A stretch of DNA of 64,000 nt from Mauremys mutica. Lineage: Eukaryota; Chordata; Testudines; Geoemydidae. Location of the stretch: positions 29,734,003 to 29,798,002 of the forward strand of contig NC_059075.1 of NCBI RefSeq assembly GCF_020497125.1, given 5' to 3'. Made by a program: the position numbers and the translations under genes. Below are positions 20,691-33,236 of this stretch, piece after piece. The notes below the pieces were generated by a model. It saw only the letters and a program-made list of their open reading frames with translations, ran no database searches and was not told where the DNA came from. Each line of letters begins with the position of its first letter. Position 1 is the stretch's first letter.

Positions 20691-22235
20691 AGACCCTAAA
20701 ATTCCTATTTTACTTGATGTACTAGCAGGTAATTAATGATTTAACCTGCTGGATGAAGTATAGAGATTGATCTGATTCCAGTTTCAACAGGAAATGTTTC
20801 TCTCTGAAGCAGGAAACATTTCTAATAATTCTCATTACTATGAGATGGTTTTTTATTAGAAATAGATCAGAGGCTGAGCTCTTTCCTGTTCCTTTTTTGT
20901 TTTCACAGTGCAAACACTGAATGATTGACTCATTTTGAAACCCTCATTCCTACCTTTTTCAAAGTCCTTTAAAAATAAAAGTTTGCATTCCCCACATGTG
21001 CTCCATGTAGCCGGCAGATCACTGTGAAATAAATCGCTGAAAAGTTCTGTTGGTTTAGCAGTTCAGTTCTCTCAGCAATGCCATTGCTGTGGTTTTTTAC
21101 TTATCAGTGAGAGATTACTACTTGGTGCAAATATGAGCTTGACGGGAGTTTCTCCACATGATAGCAATGTTTGGGAAAACTAACTGCGTGTTTTAATGAA
21201 AAATGCATTTTCAGCAGGGCTGTGTGTGATCTAAGATGTGTCTGCTCTTTCAGTTGTTGACCTAATGAAAAATACTTTTGGATTCATGGAGGTATATTGA
21301 GAAGCTCTGACCTTCACAGCGTCAGACTTTCAAGACTTAACCATAATAAAAAAGAAAGTTAAGATGTTAACAAATATTTGTAATGATTTGCTGCTCTTGT
21401 GATTAGATTTAGTAATCAGAATTCTTCATTATGTTGTAACTTTCCTTTCCAGGGAAGCTTCTTTTAAAGGCTAAAAATCATATTTGGAAAAATAAACCCT
21501 TACCTGTGTTCCAATAATACCTTAGGTTATTAAAACTGAAGGAATTTTAAAAAGGACAAAAACATGCCATTCTCTGTTTATGTTGTTTTACTTTTTTCTA
21601 TTTTGCTTAGGGTGGACAATGGAAATGTACTAGTCAGTTTCACTTTTAGTTTCTCTTGGGCAATGTTTGGGTTGCAAATAGTACAGGACACATGTTGTTG
21701 TTCTTTTAAACGGTTTCCATATGATTTAGGAAAAAAAATAAAAATTCTTATTGACCTTAGGTTTTTCTCATCATTTTGTTTTTTGAAAACATTAAATTTG
21801 GGGTGAATTTGTCCCGATGATGCCCCTTTGAAAGAGTTCATATGTGAAGAAAACTGTGGTTCTTAAGTTTCTCTCACTCCTTTGTACATTTTTGAAGTAC
21901 AGGAGCCACTTCCTGAGGATACTGTAAACAATATAAAGCCATTTAACTGTGACATTTCCGCCCTAATATGTAATTGAAACCATTTAAGTGCTGTTGTTTT
22001 TGTGTTATGAGATGCTGCTGCTTTGAGTGCTGCTTTCTGCATGTTTAGGAAGATTAGGAAATTGTACTGCGGACCATTATTTTTTCCCCACTAAAACTTT
22101 TTAAACCAGATCTTCCTTTAAAGAAATTCCTGTTGCAGAGTCATATGTTTCGTGTATGGCCAAAAGAGAGCGGGACAGTGTGATCAAGCAGATATAATAC
22201 AAGATGGGGGCTCAGGAAGCCTGGATTCTCTACAG
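20691..22235. other. intron, nothing recognised
   Basis: AT-rich intron. Short open frames at 21564-21841 on both strands are without domains. Confidence 0.5.
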
Positions 22236-22666
22236 CAGCAGGTCTCAGACTTTAGTAACCCGAGGACCCCCATTTTGATTTAAAATCTTTTGGGACCCTG
22301 CTAATCCCCAGGCCCCATTCCCACTCCACCCCTTCTCCCAAGGCCCAGCCTGCCCCCCACTCCACCCCTCCCCCGACCATGCCCCATCCCCACTCCTCCC
22401 CCTCCCTCCCAGTGCCTCTTGCACGCCAGGGAACAGCTGTTCTGAGGCATGCAGGAGGTGCTGGGAGGGAGAGGGACGAGTTGATCAGCGGGACCGGCAG
22501 CCCTGGACATGATTCCGCCCCCTCCCCCAAGTACGCCCCGTCTTCGCTCCTCTTCCTCCCTCCCAGCGCCTCCTGCACGCCACTGAACAGGTGTTGCCCA
22601 GCATGCAGGAGGCGCTGGGAGGGAGGGGGAGGAGTTGAGTTGATCAGGGGAGTTTGAGAAACGCTG
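22236..22666. mobile_element. hAT-type non-autonomous element, perfect 8-bp target duplication
   Basis: The ends CAGCAGGTCTCAGACT and GTTTGAGAAACGCTG are inverted and resemble the common hAT terminus CAG.G.TCTCAAACT. Direct copies of CTCTACAG flank it (22228-22235 and 22667-22674). The interior is C/G-rich with no transposase. An 8-bp duplication is the hAT signature. It is a relative of the element at 24897-25263. Confidence 0.88.
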
Positions 22667-22979
22667 CTCTACAGTGCTCTGGCTCTGGGACAGTGGACAA
22701 ATAACTTTACTGCTCAGTGTTTTTGTCTGCTGGTAAGTTCTGTTTATTATTTTGGCTGTGTCTAAGCTGGAAGACTTTTGCTTGCATAGCTATGTGTTAT
22801 GAGATGTGATTTTTACTGACAGAGCTGTGCCAGCGAAAGCCCCTACTAGTACACACAGTAGTTTGGGGGAGCTGAAGCGAGCTGTACTGGCTAAAGTGCA
22901 GTCTTGCCAGTATAGCTGTATCCCTGCCAGCAGCGCTTTGCCGGTATAGCTATACTGGTATAACCTAGAGTAGACATAG

Positions 22980-23021
<42 letters not shown>

Positions 23022-23340
23022 CACACGCTGCCTGGCACAATGGGGCTCAGAGCTCAGTTAGGGTTTCTAGGGGTTGCTGTAATACAGCTAATAGACCAAT
23101 TGCTGGAGGGAAGACGAGGTTGGACAGTAAGTCCAGTGTTTTCAAAAGTGGGTGCCTAAAATTAGATAGCTAAATAGGTGGCCTGATTTTTTTTTTTTTA
23201 TTATTTTTTTATTTTTTTTTAGTGCAGAGCACCTACACCTCTGGAGCTGTGTGCGCTCAGCACTTCTGAAAAGCAGGCCAACTATTTTAAGTCCCTAAAT
23301 ATGTGTGCCATTTTGGCGTGCAATCTAGATCAGTGAGGGG
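22667..23340. repeat. intron with (TG)n microsatellite
   Basis: An uninterrupted TG run lies at about 22982-23018, ending in TATACACAC. T-rich simple sequence is at about 23188-23220. Otherwise unassigned; open frames across the TG run are repeat-encoded and not genes. Confidence 0.75.
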
Positions 23341-24592
23341 CTAAGTCACACTTGCCCTGCAGCCTTGGAGTGCCTCACAGTGCTTTGCTGTTGTAGCTTG
23401 CACCTGGGTCACTCACAAACCGCATGCAGGTCACACCTCAAGTGTCTGTGTATAGCTGCAGCCTGTAAGCACACTCCAGTCACTCTTGCTTCCGTTAGCC
23501 TTGGTTATCATATCCAGGGTAACCCCAACACACTCTCAGTCCTGGCTTTCCCCCCCCCAAAACGTGCATGCTGGTCAGTCCAGATATATTACACCCATGG
23601 CCCCTCTAAGGAGTCAATATGCAACAATTTAACACTTTAAATGGAGTTACCCATGCAGTTCACAACACTGAATTAGTTTTGATTGAAGAATAAAACAAGG
23701 GTTGTTTTTTTAACTACAAAGAGATGCAAGTGTGTACAAGTAATGAGGCATTAAAGTCAGAAATGGTTACAAGAAAAATAAATATGCAATGCTTCCTAGT
23801 ACTAAATTTAACAAACTAGACTTGGTTCAAAGTGAAATTTTTTCCACAGGTCCCCAGTGTCATTGCTAACCATGTTTCATGTCGGAATCTGCTCCCAAAA
23901 TCCACAGGCTATTTTTCTTTTGCCATCTTAGGTGGAAAAGAGAGATGGTTAGGGAGAGAGAACTTGGGGTGGTTTTGCCCCTCACTTTTCTAGTTCAGTC
24001 ACCCTTTGAAATGCACTTTCCTGAGAGTGACCCCTAGATAAAGTTATTTCCAGCTGAAAGCAAGGAGACTTGGAGTCTAGTAGGGAAGAGGTGTTATGCT
24101 ATCTGCTTTTTAGCTCTGTTTGCTATGATGCAGATCTGTTTTTCTCTTCCCTTCTCTCCCTTCCATGACAAAGACTGGCCACTTGATAGATGATAGTCCA
24201 TCAGCTTTGATAACACCTGGCTAGGGGCGTGAATTTGTCCTTTGTCTTTGAGAAACAGGTTTACCCACTTCCCAAACTCATCTGATGAAGTGGGTTTTAG
24301 CCCAGGAAAGCTTATGCCCAAATAAATTAGTTAGTCTCTAAGGTGCCACAAGTACTCCTTGTTCTTTTTGCTGATACAGACTAACATGGCTACCACTCTG
24401 AAACCTGTCACAATTGTCATGATTTCAGCTTATGGTCTTAACTTTACATATATTGTTGTAATACATTTCACCATGATATTATTGACCAGCACATTATTAG
24501 TTTTTTCAGATGATGCCTCACAAGGCGTATTTTGTACAAAGATTATTACAGTAGTGTGTAGGATGTGAATACAGGGCTGCATTTCCTCACAA
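23341..24592 (-). mobile_element. degenerate LTR, same family as 46135-47187, with SINE insertion
   Basis: Ordered blocks match the LTR at 46135: 'cactgctttgctg.tgtagct', 'actacaaagaga', 'cacaagtaatgag.cat', 'aaagtcagaa.tggttacaagaaaaataaa', 'gatgatgcctcacaaggcgta' and a final 'ctcaca'. It is more diverged than that copy and is split by a SINE at 24279-24404. The left end is unclear. Orientation follows the better copy. Confidence 0.8.
24279..24404 (-). mobile_element. turtle/crocodilian interspersed SINE-like repeat, nested in LTR
   Basis: The - strand reads GTTTCAGAGTGGTAGCC...GTTAGTCTG...AGTACTTGTGGCACC...GAGACTAAC...AAGCTTTCCTGGGC...CCCACTTCATCAGATG. It is a sister subfamily of the copies at 43348 and 54940 (shared GTGTTAGTCTG-like, GTGGCACCTTA and GCTTTCGTGGG blocks). 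It interrupts an LTR, so it is younger than that insertion. Confidence 0.85.
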
Positions 24593-24896
24593 TATGGATT
24601 TAGATGCACCTACCATTAAAAATTTTGTCCATTCTATTACATGTCCTATTTTTCTTTTGTGCTTTTGGACACTAGGTGTTAGAACATTAAAATCTAAGCC
24701 ACCAAGTGCACCCACTGTTTCTGCCAAACACATGTGACAAAGTGTCTCTTACCCCATGAGCTGGTCCAAAATGGCTGTTACTTACCATTGTCTTTTAGTC
24801 TTGTCTATTATATATTCCCAGCAGCTGTCAGCTTTGCCCTAGCTCTGCACCTGTGAGCTGGCAGTCTCTTTCTAGCAGTAATGAGACTCTCTAGCA
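24593..24896. other. intron, nothing recognised
   Basis: No gene and no named repeat. The last eight bases (CTCTAGCA, 24889-24896) are the left target copy of the following hAT-type element. Confidence 0.5.
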
Positions 24897-25263
24897 CATC
24901 AGCTCTCAAACTTTAGCAACCTGAGGAACCCCATTTTAATTTTAATTTTTTCCGGACCCCCCCGCAAATCCCCTGCTCAACCCCCGACCCTGCCCCCACT
25001 CCACCCCTTCCCCCAAGGCCCCACCCCACCTCTTCCCACCCCCATTCCATCCTTTCCGCTCCTCTTCCCTGCCTCTTTCTGGCCCCTACTCTGAGCACGC
25101 CCCGTCCCCACTCCTCCCTCCCTCCCATGTGAAAGGGAACAGCTGTTCCGCGGCGTGCAGGAGGCACTGGGAAGGAGGGGAAGGAGTTGAGGGGGAGGAG
25201 TTTATCAGCAGGGCCTGCGGACCCCCTTGAGTGCCCTCATAGACCCCAGTTTGAGAAATGCTG
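24897..25263. mobile_element. hAT-type non-autonomous element, perfect 8-bp target duplication
   Basis: Starts CATCAGCTCTCAAACTTTAG and ends GTTTGAGAAATGCTG, with direct copies of CTCTAGCA at 24889-24896 and 25264-25271. It has the same layout and C-rich interior as 22236-22666. The target resembles the known hAT preference nTCTAGAn. No coding capacity. Confidence 0.88.
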
Positions 25264-26689
25264 CTCTAGCAGATAGTGAGGATAAGGAGGGAGGTGCCAC
25301 AATAGTGATATGGACTTCACCTTTCTCCTTTCACTTCATTTTGCCAGAGTGTGTCATGGGTAGAATGCTCCAAATTACTGAGGGGCAGGAGGTGCAGAGA
25401 TCCCAAGGTCAGTCTTGAACTCAAGTCTCCTCCATTACACTAACGCATGAGCTATTTTATTTATGGTTATAAAAAATTTTATTTCCTGTGTGAAGAAGGT
25501 CTCAGTCTCAGAACTCTTAGAGAAAAAATTAGCATATTCCTCCCAAAGCTTCCTTTGGTTTCAGCTGCCAGCCATGAACTGAAGAGCATTCTGGGTACTG
25601 GCATGCAAAGGAGCAGGCTTCTAACATCACAGGTGCTGTTCCGTACAGATCCACAAGTAGCTTTCAGACAAGAGTAGGGTTCAGCTAGGTAGCTGTTTTG
25701 CCCTACCAGCACCTACATGGTGGCACTGGTGCTGCTGAAGCTGGCAGTAGAGTAACAGTCCAAATACAGTAAAGGTCAGGCGGCTAAACATGGGAAAGGT
25801 TCTACACTTTTGGTTCCTAAAGTTCTCAGACTAGTAATCGGTGAACCATCAGCCAATCCTGCTCCTGTCTCCCCGCAGTATTGATGGTGGCGGAGCTCTG
25901 AGAATAAACTGTAAGGTTTGGATGTTGCTTTTGGATACACTGAGGTTTTCTATTTAATCTGTATGCCTTGCTCGCCAAATGTGTAGAAATCTTTCCCCAC
26001 TGTCAAGCTCCTTCACTTGGCAGCATCTACAAAGAAACCAAGTTGAGGCTCTTCATCCATCATATAGTAGTGTTGGAAACATTCATTTTACATCTATACG
26101 TATCATTTCAAAGGGTTTGTATCCATTTGGATAAAACTGAAAACATGAATAAGATGATGAAAATGTAACTGGTAGCTGTGATGCTATATAGAGAGAGTGA
26201 TGACCATGTGTACACTAAGATATCACTAGTGTTGAACAGTTGTGATAAATCTTATGCAAAATATGCCTTCTCATTGGAAAATTTGTAATCTGTTGAACAA
26301 TGTTATCCTGTTTAAATCCAATTGATCATCATTGTATCTAAAGTTATGAATATTTGCTATGAGTTTGTATCTCAAGTTCGTTGTGTTCCTGGGTGACACC
26401 CACAAGACAGATTTGCATCAAGGCTACTCAGCTTTGTGTTGATGGCCCGTTAAGGAGAATCGACTCTTCAGTGAGCCCCTCTTGAGGATGTCTCAGAAGG
26501 CCCAGTGACTCAGCAGGGCTCGTAGAACATGTGATCCCTGACTCCATGTTGGGGTAACTTTCCATGCACATGGGCTGAGGGTATAAACGTGGAATCTGTG
26601 ACATTACTTACCTCTTTCCTCTTCCACATCTCTTGACTATGATTTCTAACAAAAGAGCTTTCAACAATGGATTGAGAACCCGAATATTT
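25264..26689. other. intron, nothing recognised
   Basis: I find no supported gene. A frame at 25447-25712 is open on both strands but shows no domain. Confidence 0.5.
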
Positions 26690-26930
26690 AGGATGTACCC
26701 CTGCCCTGAGCCCTCTGCCACCCCCTGCATCCCTCTTGCACCCCAACCCCCTGCCCTGAGCCCCCGCGGCATCCCTCCTGCACCCCAACCCCTTGCTAAT
26801 AGCCCCTTCCTGCACCCCGCACTCCCTCCTGCACCCCAACCCCCTGCCTCAGCCCTACATTCATGGCCCTGCATGCAGTTTCCCCACCCAGATGTGGCCC
26901 TCAGGCCAAAAAGTTTGCCCAGCCCTGAGC
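26690..26930. repeat. C-rich minisatellite inside a DNA-element remnant
   Basis: About five imperfect units built on 'ccctcctgcaccccaaccccctgc' span roughly 26700-26850. They are followed by 'gatgtggccctcaggccaaaaagtttgcccagccctg', which I recognise as a common turtle interspersed element end. Overlapping open frames on both strands here are repeat-encoded. Confidence 0.65.
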
Positions 26931-27149
26931 TAGTGAGAATGGTCTGCTCCAAATGTCTGGTGCTAGAACTAATTGAAACATGAGGAAGGGATATTGGGGG
27001 TGGAGAGGGGAAGAAAACAAACATCTGGTTAAAATTTCAATGAAAAGTTTAATTGAAAACTGGAAATATGGAAATTTTTGATGAGGTCTATTGAGTGCCT
27101 TATCCTGGTTGTGTCCCTTCTTGTGGAGTGCAGCCATCTTGGCGGGTCA

Positions 27150-27855
27150 GGGTAATGAGGCAGTCTCAGACGTTGCTAGGCTTTAATTTGTTAAGGGCCT
27201 TTGAGATTCAGACCAGGACTTTGAATTTTGATTGTAAACCAGTAGAGAGCCAGTGTAATTTGTGCAGTGCTGGTGTGGTGTGACTGCATCTCGTTTGTTG
27301 CTTAAGGGGAAGTCCATTGCTGCAAAGTGAGTTGCAATAATTTGGCCTAGGGGGAAAAACATACCAGGGATCAAGGTGACTAGGTCATTGTCTGAGATGA
27401 AAGTGTGAAGTCTCTGGCTAGCTGAAGTTGTAGCATTCTGTGTGCAAGACTGAGTCCAGCATGACCTTAAGTATTTGACCCATTTTGATGATTTGTGGTC
27501 AGGTGAGGTTAGAGGTTTTTGTGAGTTCCCTGAAGTTCCTTTCCGTTTTTCCTGGACTGAGTGTGCACCAGCTCCTTTTGATCATCTGCTTGCTTCTTGT
27601 GGAAATTTTAACATCTTGGTGACAGTGGAAGCTGCATCATTGGGGGGGAGATATGGTTGAGTGCTATTTGCATTTTGATGGCACTGGGAAGTGTTATGTC
27701 TTATGAATTCTTCAAGCAGTCTTGAATAGATAAAAGGAGAGGGGAGAGTGCTGAGTCTTGTAGGACCTTGCATAATAGCGGGCTAGTTGAGGAAGAGGGG
27801 TGCGCATTGCAGCTTGCTGGGATCTGTCTGAGAGGAGCAAGTGGATCCTGGGCAG
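27150..27855. mobile_element. probable ancient LINE 3' region
   Basis: The sequence 'gggcctttgagattcagacc', 'actttgaattttgattgtaaa', 'agagagccagtgtaattt' and 'ggtgtggtgtgactgcatct' follows the tail pattern of old L2/L3-like LINEs, continuing with 'gttgcaataatttggcct'. No reverse-transcriptase frame remains. Related tails appear at 12330 and about 55735. Tentative. Confidence 0.5.
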
Positions 27856-28862
27856 CAAGGTGGATAAAAATTATTTTAAAAAATTGGACTTTTAATTAAA
27901 TACAGATTTAGTTTTTAAAAGATATAAACCTATCTAAAATAAATTTGAAATTCACAACCTATTTTAAAGCCTAAATGTATATAATCTATCAAAATCATTG
28001 ACAAATAATATTAAGCAGTGCATGTTTGCTGGCATGTTTTAAAGAAAGTCATACCATTGAACCTCGTGGAAGTCACTATGTAGACGGGAACCAGTTTGTT
28101 GAAGTACTAAACCAACTTTGGCCAGCAGCAGCCCCGTCCACAGGCGCAAAGAAAATATTTTGTTTTCATTTCAGTTTATTCAGCTAGTTCAGTTTGAGTG
28201 AACTAGTCATTGTAGTTAAGAAACCAGTTGGGGGTTGAAAAAGCAGGAAAGCTGGCTTTCCTCTTCCAACCTATGGGAAAAAAATAGGTATGAGAGGATG
28301 AAGTGTACTAGTTGTAAAATCTTGAAGGATATGGTGATTTGAACCAATTAGTTCAGTTCACTAACTACAGATTATACTTCCTTTAATAAATCAGTTAGTC
28401 TTAAATGCAAGGCATGATTTGGTAAACTTCTTTTCTTATGTATCCAGGATGGTTAAGAGAGTTTTTATTTAGCTAATTAAAATGCTGTTTTATGCATTTT
28501 TAATTTAATTTTAATTTCCATTTAAGAAATGCATCTTTCACCATTTTCTAACAGAATAAAAAATGTAAAAATTAAGAATCTGAATAAACGTAAGTTAAAC
28601 TATATAATTGCTTAAATGAATATGTATAGCTGTAATGCATCCTCCTGCTTAACGAAAAGACCACATGTAGTGTAAGATCTATATTTAGTTTCAAATTAAC
28701 ATTTTTTAATGCTAGCCAGCCAGTGAAAATCAACCTTTCTTTAGAAAAATAACTAAAAGGTACAAATGCAGCACAAGATTAAAATCAGTGAGTTAAATCC
28801 AGATTTCCTGTTTGCTGATTTAAAGCATGATTCAAACCAGTGATTTAAATTAATCCATTCTG
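27856..28862. mobile_element. old hAT-like DNA transposon, about 1 kb
   Basis: Inverted ends CAAGGTGGATAAAAAT (27856) and ATTAATCCATTCTG (to 28862), with A/T-rich subterminal sequence built on 'gatttaaa', match a widespread vertebrate hAT family. The flanking octamers (CTGGGCAG and CAGGGAAA) are only partly alike, so the insertion is old. No transposase frame survives. Confidence 0.65.
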
Positions 28863-30035
28863 CAGGGAAATGTTGCCACATTTACTTCCAAGTATCATAT
28901 AAATGTGTTCTCTGCCCTGTGTGCTCAATAGTGCTGAGGGCCACAGAGAGCTCTGAGTATAGCAGCAGCGCATATAGGCTTGTTGTCTCTGCAGGGCTAA
29001 AGAAGGTTGTCCGGTAGGATTGCATCCTGGTTTGAAATCTGATTATGAAGGATCTGGGAGGGCAGGTGCTGCTGGGGCATCCACCACCTTCTTCATGACC
29101 TTGCCAGGAAAATGGAGAGGCTGGATGCTATGCAAGATCAGTCTCATGCATAGGCCTCTTCAAAATTGGCGGAACTACTTCAGTTTATAGGGCAGCTGCT
29201 GAAACAGGATGGGTGAGGGGCAGTTTCACAGATGATGGGTCAGATGCTCATCAAGGCTTCTATGGCTTATGACTGGGTGACTGAACAAAACCTTCAGGTT
29301 GGTTTCTTTTGTCCCAGCAAGATCCTTTTGGATATAATTTAGACATTCTAATATCCCTAAACAGAAGTCACCAATAAAATGGCATATTTTGATGTTATCT
29401 GAGATACCACAGTTGTTGCCCTACTCTCAGGGTAGGGGAGAATGCAGTGCCTTGGATACCCTTTGTAGCAGTGACAGAAATGCTGATTTATTTTTTTTGA
29501 AAACAGAGAAATTGTATGTACATGTAGATGCTCGCACATGCACAGCTGTGTGGAGATTGCCCTTCTCTGCACTTCTGTCCTCCCACAGCTCAGGTCAGCC
29601 TACTGTATTTGTGTGATGGAAACAAAACACAACCCATGCAGGATGTGGTTTAACTAAATGAAAGCGGCAAGATGCTGCACAAAGAACAAAGAGTAGCAGT
29701 ACCCAGTGTACCCTTTGAGCATGTTTCAGGGTGTATTGATTCAGAGAAAGAAGGTGCAAAGCTTTTTTGTGTGAAGCATTGTGCGTTAACAAATGACAAC
29801 TTTTACCCCATTTTAAAAAAATAAACTCCCAAATTGTAGAACTAATAGGACACATTCTAAATATCACCGTTTAGTGACATTGTTCTGGTGGTGTCCAGCC
29901 TTTTCTAATCTACTACTACTACTACTTTATTTTTCCACAGATAAAAAAGGAGTCGTTAGAGGAGAACCAGTTGGCAATTTTTATTTGGACTTTGAGAAAA
30001 GTCCCTGAAAGAGGCTATTAATTAAATGAAGGGAG
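28863..30035. other. intron, nothing recognised
   Basis: No gene is supported. Overlapping frames at 29357-29867 have no domain. A short (TAC)n tract is at about 29911-29927. Confidence 0.5.
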
Positions 30036-30150
30036 TCAGGGATTGAGAGGCACTTCCTCTGACATATCTGGTACTGGCTGCTGTTGAAGGCAGAATACTG
30101 GGCTAGATGGACCACTGCTCTCATTTGGTATAATTCCTGTGTTCTCAGTA
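30036..30150 (+). mobile_element. CR1 LINE 3' end
   Basis: The block 'tactggctgctgttgaaggc', 'agaatactgggctagatgga' and 'cc.ctg.tct' followed by 'cctgtgttct' is a characteristic CR1 3' terminus in turtles and birds. It is 5'-truncated, as CR1 copies usually are. Confidence 0.75.
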
Positions 30151-31237
30151 CTTTTCCCATAAAATAATAATGCTTAAAGCTGTAAGGAAGATTTAGGTAG
30201 CCAGAATATGATTACTTGTATCAGATTTGAAGTATACACAGGACTCCACGACTGACACCTCTATACTTTGAAAAGTGTCATGGGATTTGTTTTTCATTTT
30301 ACTACTTTATTATTAGCAATCTGTAAGTTAAAGGGAAATGCCAAATACAGTCTATAACAGCATCAAAGCTGGAAAACCTGTAAGCCATTTTATCTCTTCC
30401 ATAATGCACCTGTTTGATTTTTTCTTTTTAACAGCTTTACTTGGGGCTAATGAGTTGAATAAAACATGAAATATATGCCAGAAAGCAAGGCTTTGTGCAG
30501 GGCCAGGACTGTCGCCCTTTGGACGGATATTAATAATGTGGGACAGGGTCCTGTGCTTGAGTGAGCTTGAGTTTTAGCTCTATTAGAGGGATCAGACCCA
30601 GGTTATGCTACTTCGTTGTTTTAGACAGGGCTTTACTTGGAACTTCTGGACATTGGAGTGACTTTTTAAACTCTCCCTTTAATTTCCTCTCCAACAGCCT
30701 GGCAATATCATGATGATGATGTACTAGCCTCACCACAAAATCTGTTCTCCTACATTAACGTGAGGAGGATGAAAAAATGGATATTTTGCATGCCCCACAC
30801 AAATGGTCCACAATGAGGATTGTTGTTTTTTTCAGAAGCTCTGCTTTGACAGCTGCAAGCTTCTCTTGCATCTCCCGGGACAAGGAGGGTAGAGCTCAGA
30901 ATTCAGCTGTTACTAAGGACAGTTAACTTTAGACACGGCAGCAGCATTCCTGCAGAAGGGAATGTTGCTATTCCAGCTCCTTTCATATGCAGCTTGAGGA
31001 TGCAATCTGGGCATTTGTTCCAGCTGGTCCTCTTACTGCCAACCAACAGCTATCAGTGAAATCCATACTACCTAGTGACAAAATGTCAGCATCCGTGTGG
31101 GCGGTGACCAGGTGACAGTGTACACTAGGCTGCCGTTAGTGATAAACCGGGTTCCATGCTAGTGATGAGGCCTGGAATATTTTAACTCCTCAAGGTTTTG
31201 AAGGCGGCAAAAGGCCTTTCTTGGCACCACTCGGGAT
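30151..31237. other. intron, nothing recognised
   Basis: Nothing beyond simple sequence such as (ATG)n at about 30711. Confidence 0.5.
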
Positions 31238-31446
31238 GTCTACGCTGCAATCAGAGGTGTGACTAGCTAGCTTGAATAATAATACTCGTGAAGCTGCATC
31301 AGCACCAGCTATGCACTCGAATAATGATCCAGGGTCCTGGGCAGGGTCTTACAGCTTTACTGCATTGTGGGTTGAGCTAGCTGGGTCAAAGCTAACTCAG
31401 GTGTGTCTACTGGCACTGCAGTTACACCCCTGAGTGCAGTGCAGAC
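31238..31446. mobile_element. fold-back element
   Basis: Left end GTCTACGCTGCAATCAGAGG and right end 'cctgagtgcagtgcagac' are inverted, and pairing extends through 'tgtgactagctagctt' against 'gagctagctgggtc'. Non-coding and MITE-like. Superfamily not assigned. Confidence 0.6.
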
Positions 31447-31979
31447 ACACCCTCAGCAAGGAGGCAGCTCTCAAAGCTACAACTCACGAAGAGTTGGCTC
31501 CATTCATCCAGTAAAATTAGTAGTAGTCGTAGTACTCTGTATTATGATACCATCTAGAGCCAATTGAGATCTGGGCCCCATTGTGTTAGGCACTGGGTAA
31601 AGACACGGTAAGAGAGAGTTCCTACCCCTAACAGCTGACACACTAAATAAGTATTACACCTCTTAAAGAAAACTGCCACACACCCCCCCCCGCATCCCTC
31701 TTTGTACAGTCACCAGTGCACAGAGGCGAGGCAGTTCTCATTACAAGTGAACTGGAGATGATCCTGTTGCACAATGGGGTTTGGTCTGTATTTAGCATGA
31801 AGGTTCAGATGTTTTTCAAAATACAACCTGGGAATTTGTGAGCCCATGGCATGGTCCCTGGGTTGAAATGTGGCGCCAGTGTTGTGCGGGCCCCACTGTC
31901 GGAGACTGTAAAGCAGGAACAGCTGTATTGTTTAATCCCTGACAGTCAAGCTTGATTTGCCTTGATGCTGTGAAGTAGT
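31447..31979. mobile_element. intron with CORE-SINE tail
   Basis: At about 31540-31665 the blocks 'gatctgggccccattgtgtt', 'aggcactgggtaaagacac' and 'gttcctacccctaacagct' match the reversed 3' part of an amniote MIR/CORE-SINE type repeat (- strand). The remainder is unassigned. Confidence 0.6.
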
Positions 31980-32180
31980 ATGGTGGATTGAGCATGGGGC
32001 AGGGAGCCGGGCACTTCTGAGTTCTAACCTGGACTTTGTGGCTTGGAATAAGACTCTTCATTGTCCTGCCTCATTTTCCTTATCTGTAAAATGAGGATGA
32101 AACTTGCCTACCTCCTAGGGGGAATTGTGAGGATTAACTAATATTCGTACAGGCCTTCGAAAGTACCAGGTGTGATGAGG
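31980..32180 (+). mobile_element. MIR SINE
   Basis: Well-ordered MIR blocks: 'gggagccgggcacttctgag', 'ttctaacctggactttgtgg', 'cctcattttccttatctgta', 'aaatgaggatgaaacttgcc', 'tacctcctagggggaattgt' and 'gaggattaactaat'. Confidence 0.87.
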
Positions 32181-32904
32181 GCTATTTTGGCTGACATACC
32201 GGGGATTGAACTGGGGATCTTCAGAGCTTAGTTTCTACAGCTTGCACTAGAGCTCTCTTGCTGGGACTGTAACAGACTCGTATCCTCTGTGAATCAGGCA
32301 CAGCTGGGGACCTGTAACAGATGCTCACCAGTGGGCGACCTAAGTGTATTAGCAGCACATGCTTCAGAGGGAGAGAAACAAATATCTGTCTCCTGATGGG
32401 GAAAGTTATTGAATGAATGTGTTGCCTGCTGCAGGAGGGTGAGGCGGTTGAAGCCTGCTTTCCTGAAGCAACAGGTGCGTGTCACACCATGGCATAGCTT
32501 AGGTAACTGCAGATTGAGACTAAATCTATAAATAATTTGTATAATATGTTAGCTGGAGAAGCATGATGAGCCAAATGTTAATTGCTGATTTGGGGCTGCC
32601 AGCAGGAGCATGCTAGGACAGAATTGCTGCTGTACTGAAATAACTTCAGTTGAATGTTGGTTTTCTAAGAGAAGTATGAGAAGTCTGTCCTCTCAACAGA
32701 TCTCAGCAGTGTGTACTTTGCTGACACAATTGTTACTCCAAGGGAGAGTCTTTTCATTTCCTTTATGCAAATCAGGTTATTGAACATACTAGGATAAGCA
32801 GCTAATTTTTTGGCAAGGAGTGAATGCAGCTCAGGAAGGGCGCTTCCACTAAGACATTTAAATCTGTGGCCATGTCTGCAATACAGGGACTATAGCTATA
32901 TACA
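32181..32904. other. intron, nothing recognised
   Basis: No gene or named repeat seen. Confidence 0.5.
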
Positions 32905-33130
32905 GTAAAAGCTTTTTTATCCAGCATGTTGGCGGAATGGGGGGTGCCGGTAAGTGACAAATGCTGGTTAACTAAGAGGGAGGGAGTTTGGGTGTGGGAG
33001 AGGACATGGGACTAGGAGTTGGGCGCCGGGGTGGTGGTGGTGAGGCCTGGGCTCTGGGAGGGAGTTTGGGTGTGGGAGGAGGCTCGGGACAGGGGGTTGG
33101 GGCATAGGAGGTGTATTGGGGTGGTGGATC
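32905..33130. repeat. G-rich minisatellite within a DNA-element end
   Basis: 'acagtaaaagcttttttatccagcatg' followed by 'ggggggtgccggtaag' and 'aaatgctggttaactaag' looks like the hairpin end of a DNA element. It is followed by repeated units on 'gggagggagtttgggtgtgggag' (about 32985 and 33056). Family not assigned. Confidence 0.5.
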
Positions 33131-33236
33131 CGGGGGCGGTCACCTCAGGCAGCTCCCCACAAGTGGCCTATCCCAGTTGCTCCTAGATGGAGGTGCTAGG
33201 AGTTTCCTTAATTCTGTGACATGTCCTATGGTGTCA

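Noticed and set aside
22982..23020. CRISPR-like or regulatory repeat
   Set aside because: It is a plain TG microsatellite; no spaced repeats exist anywhere in the window.
26510..27024. Cys/Gly-rich frames of 109-138 codons
   Set aside because: They are encoded by the C-rich minisatellite and are open because of its repeat structure.
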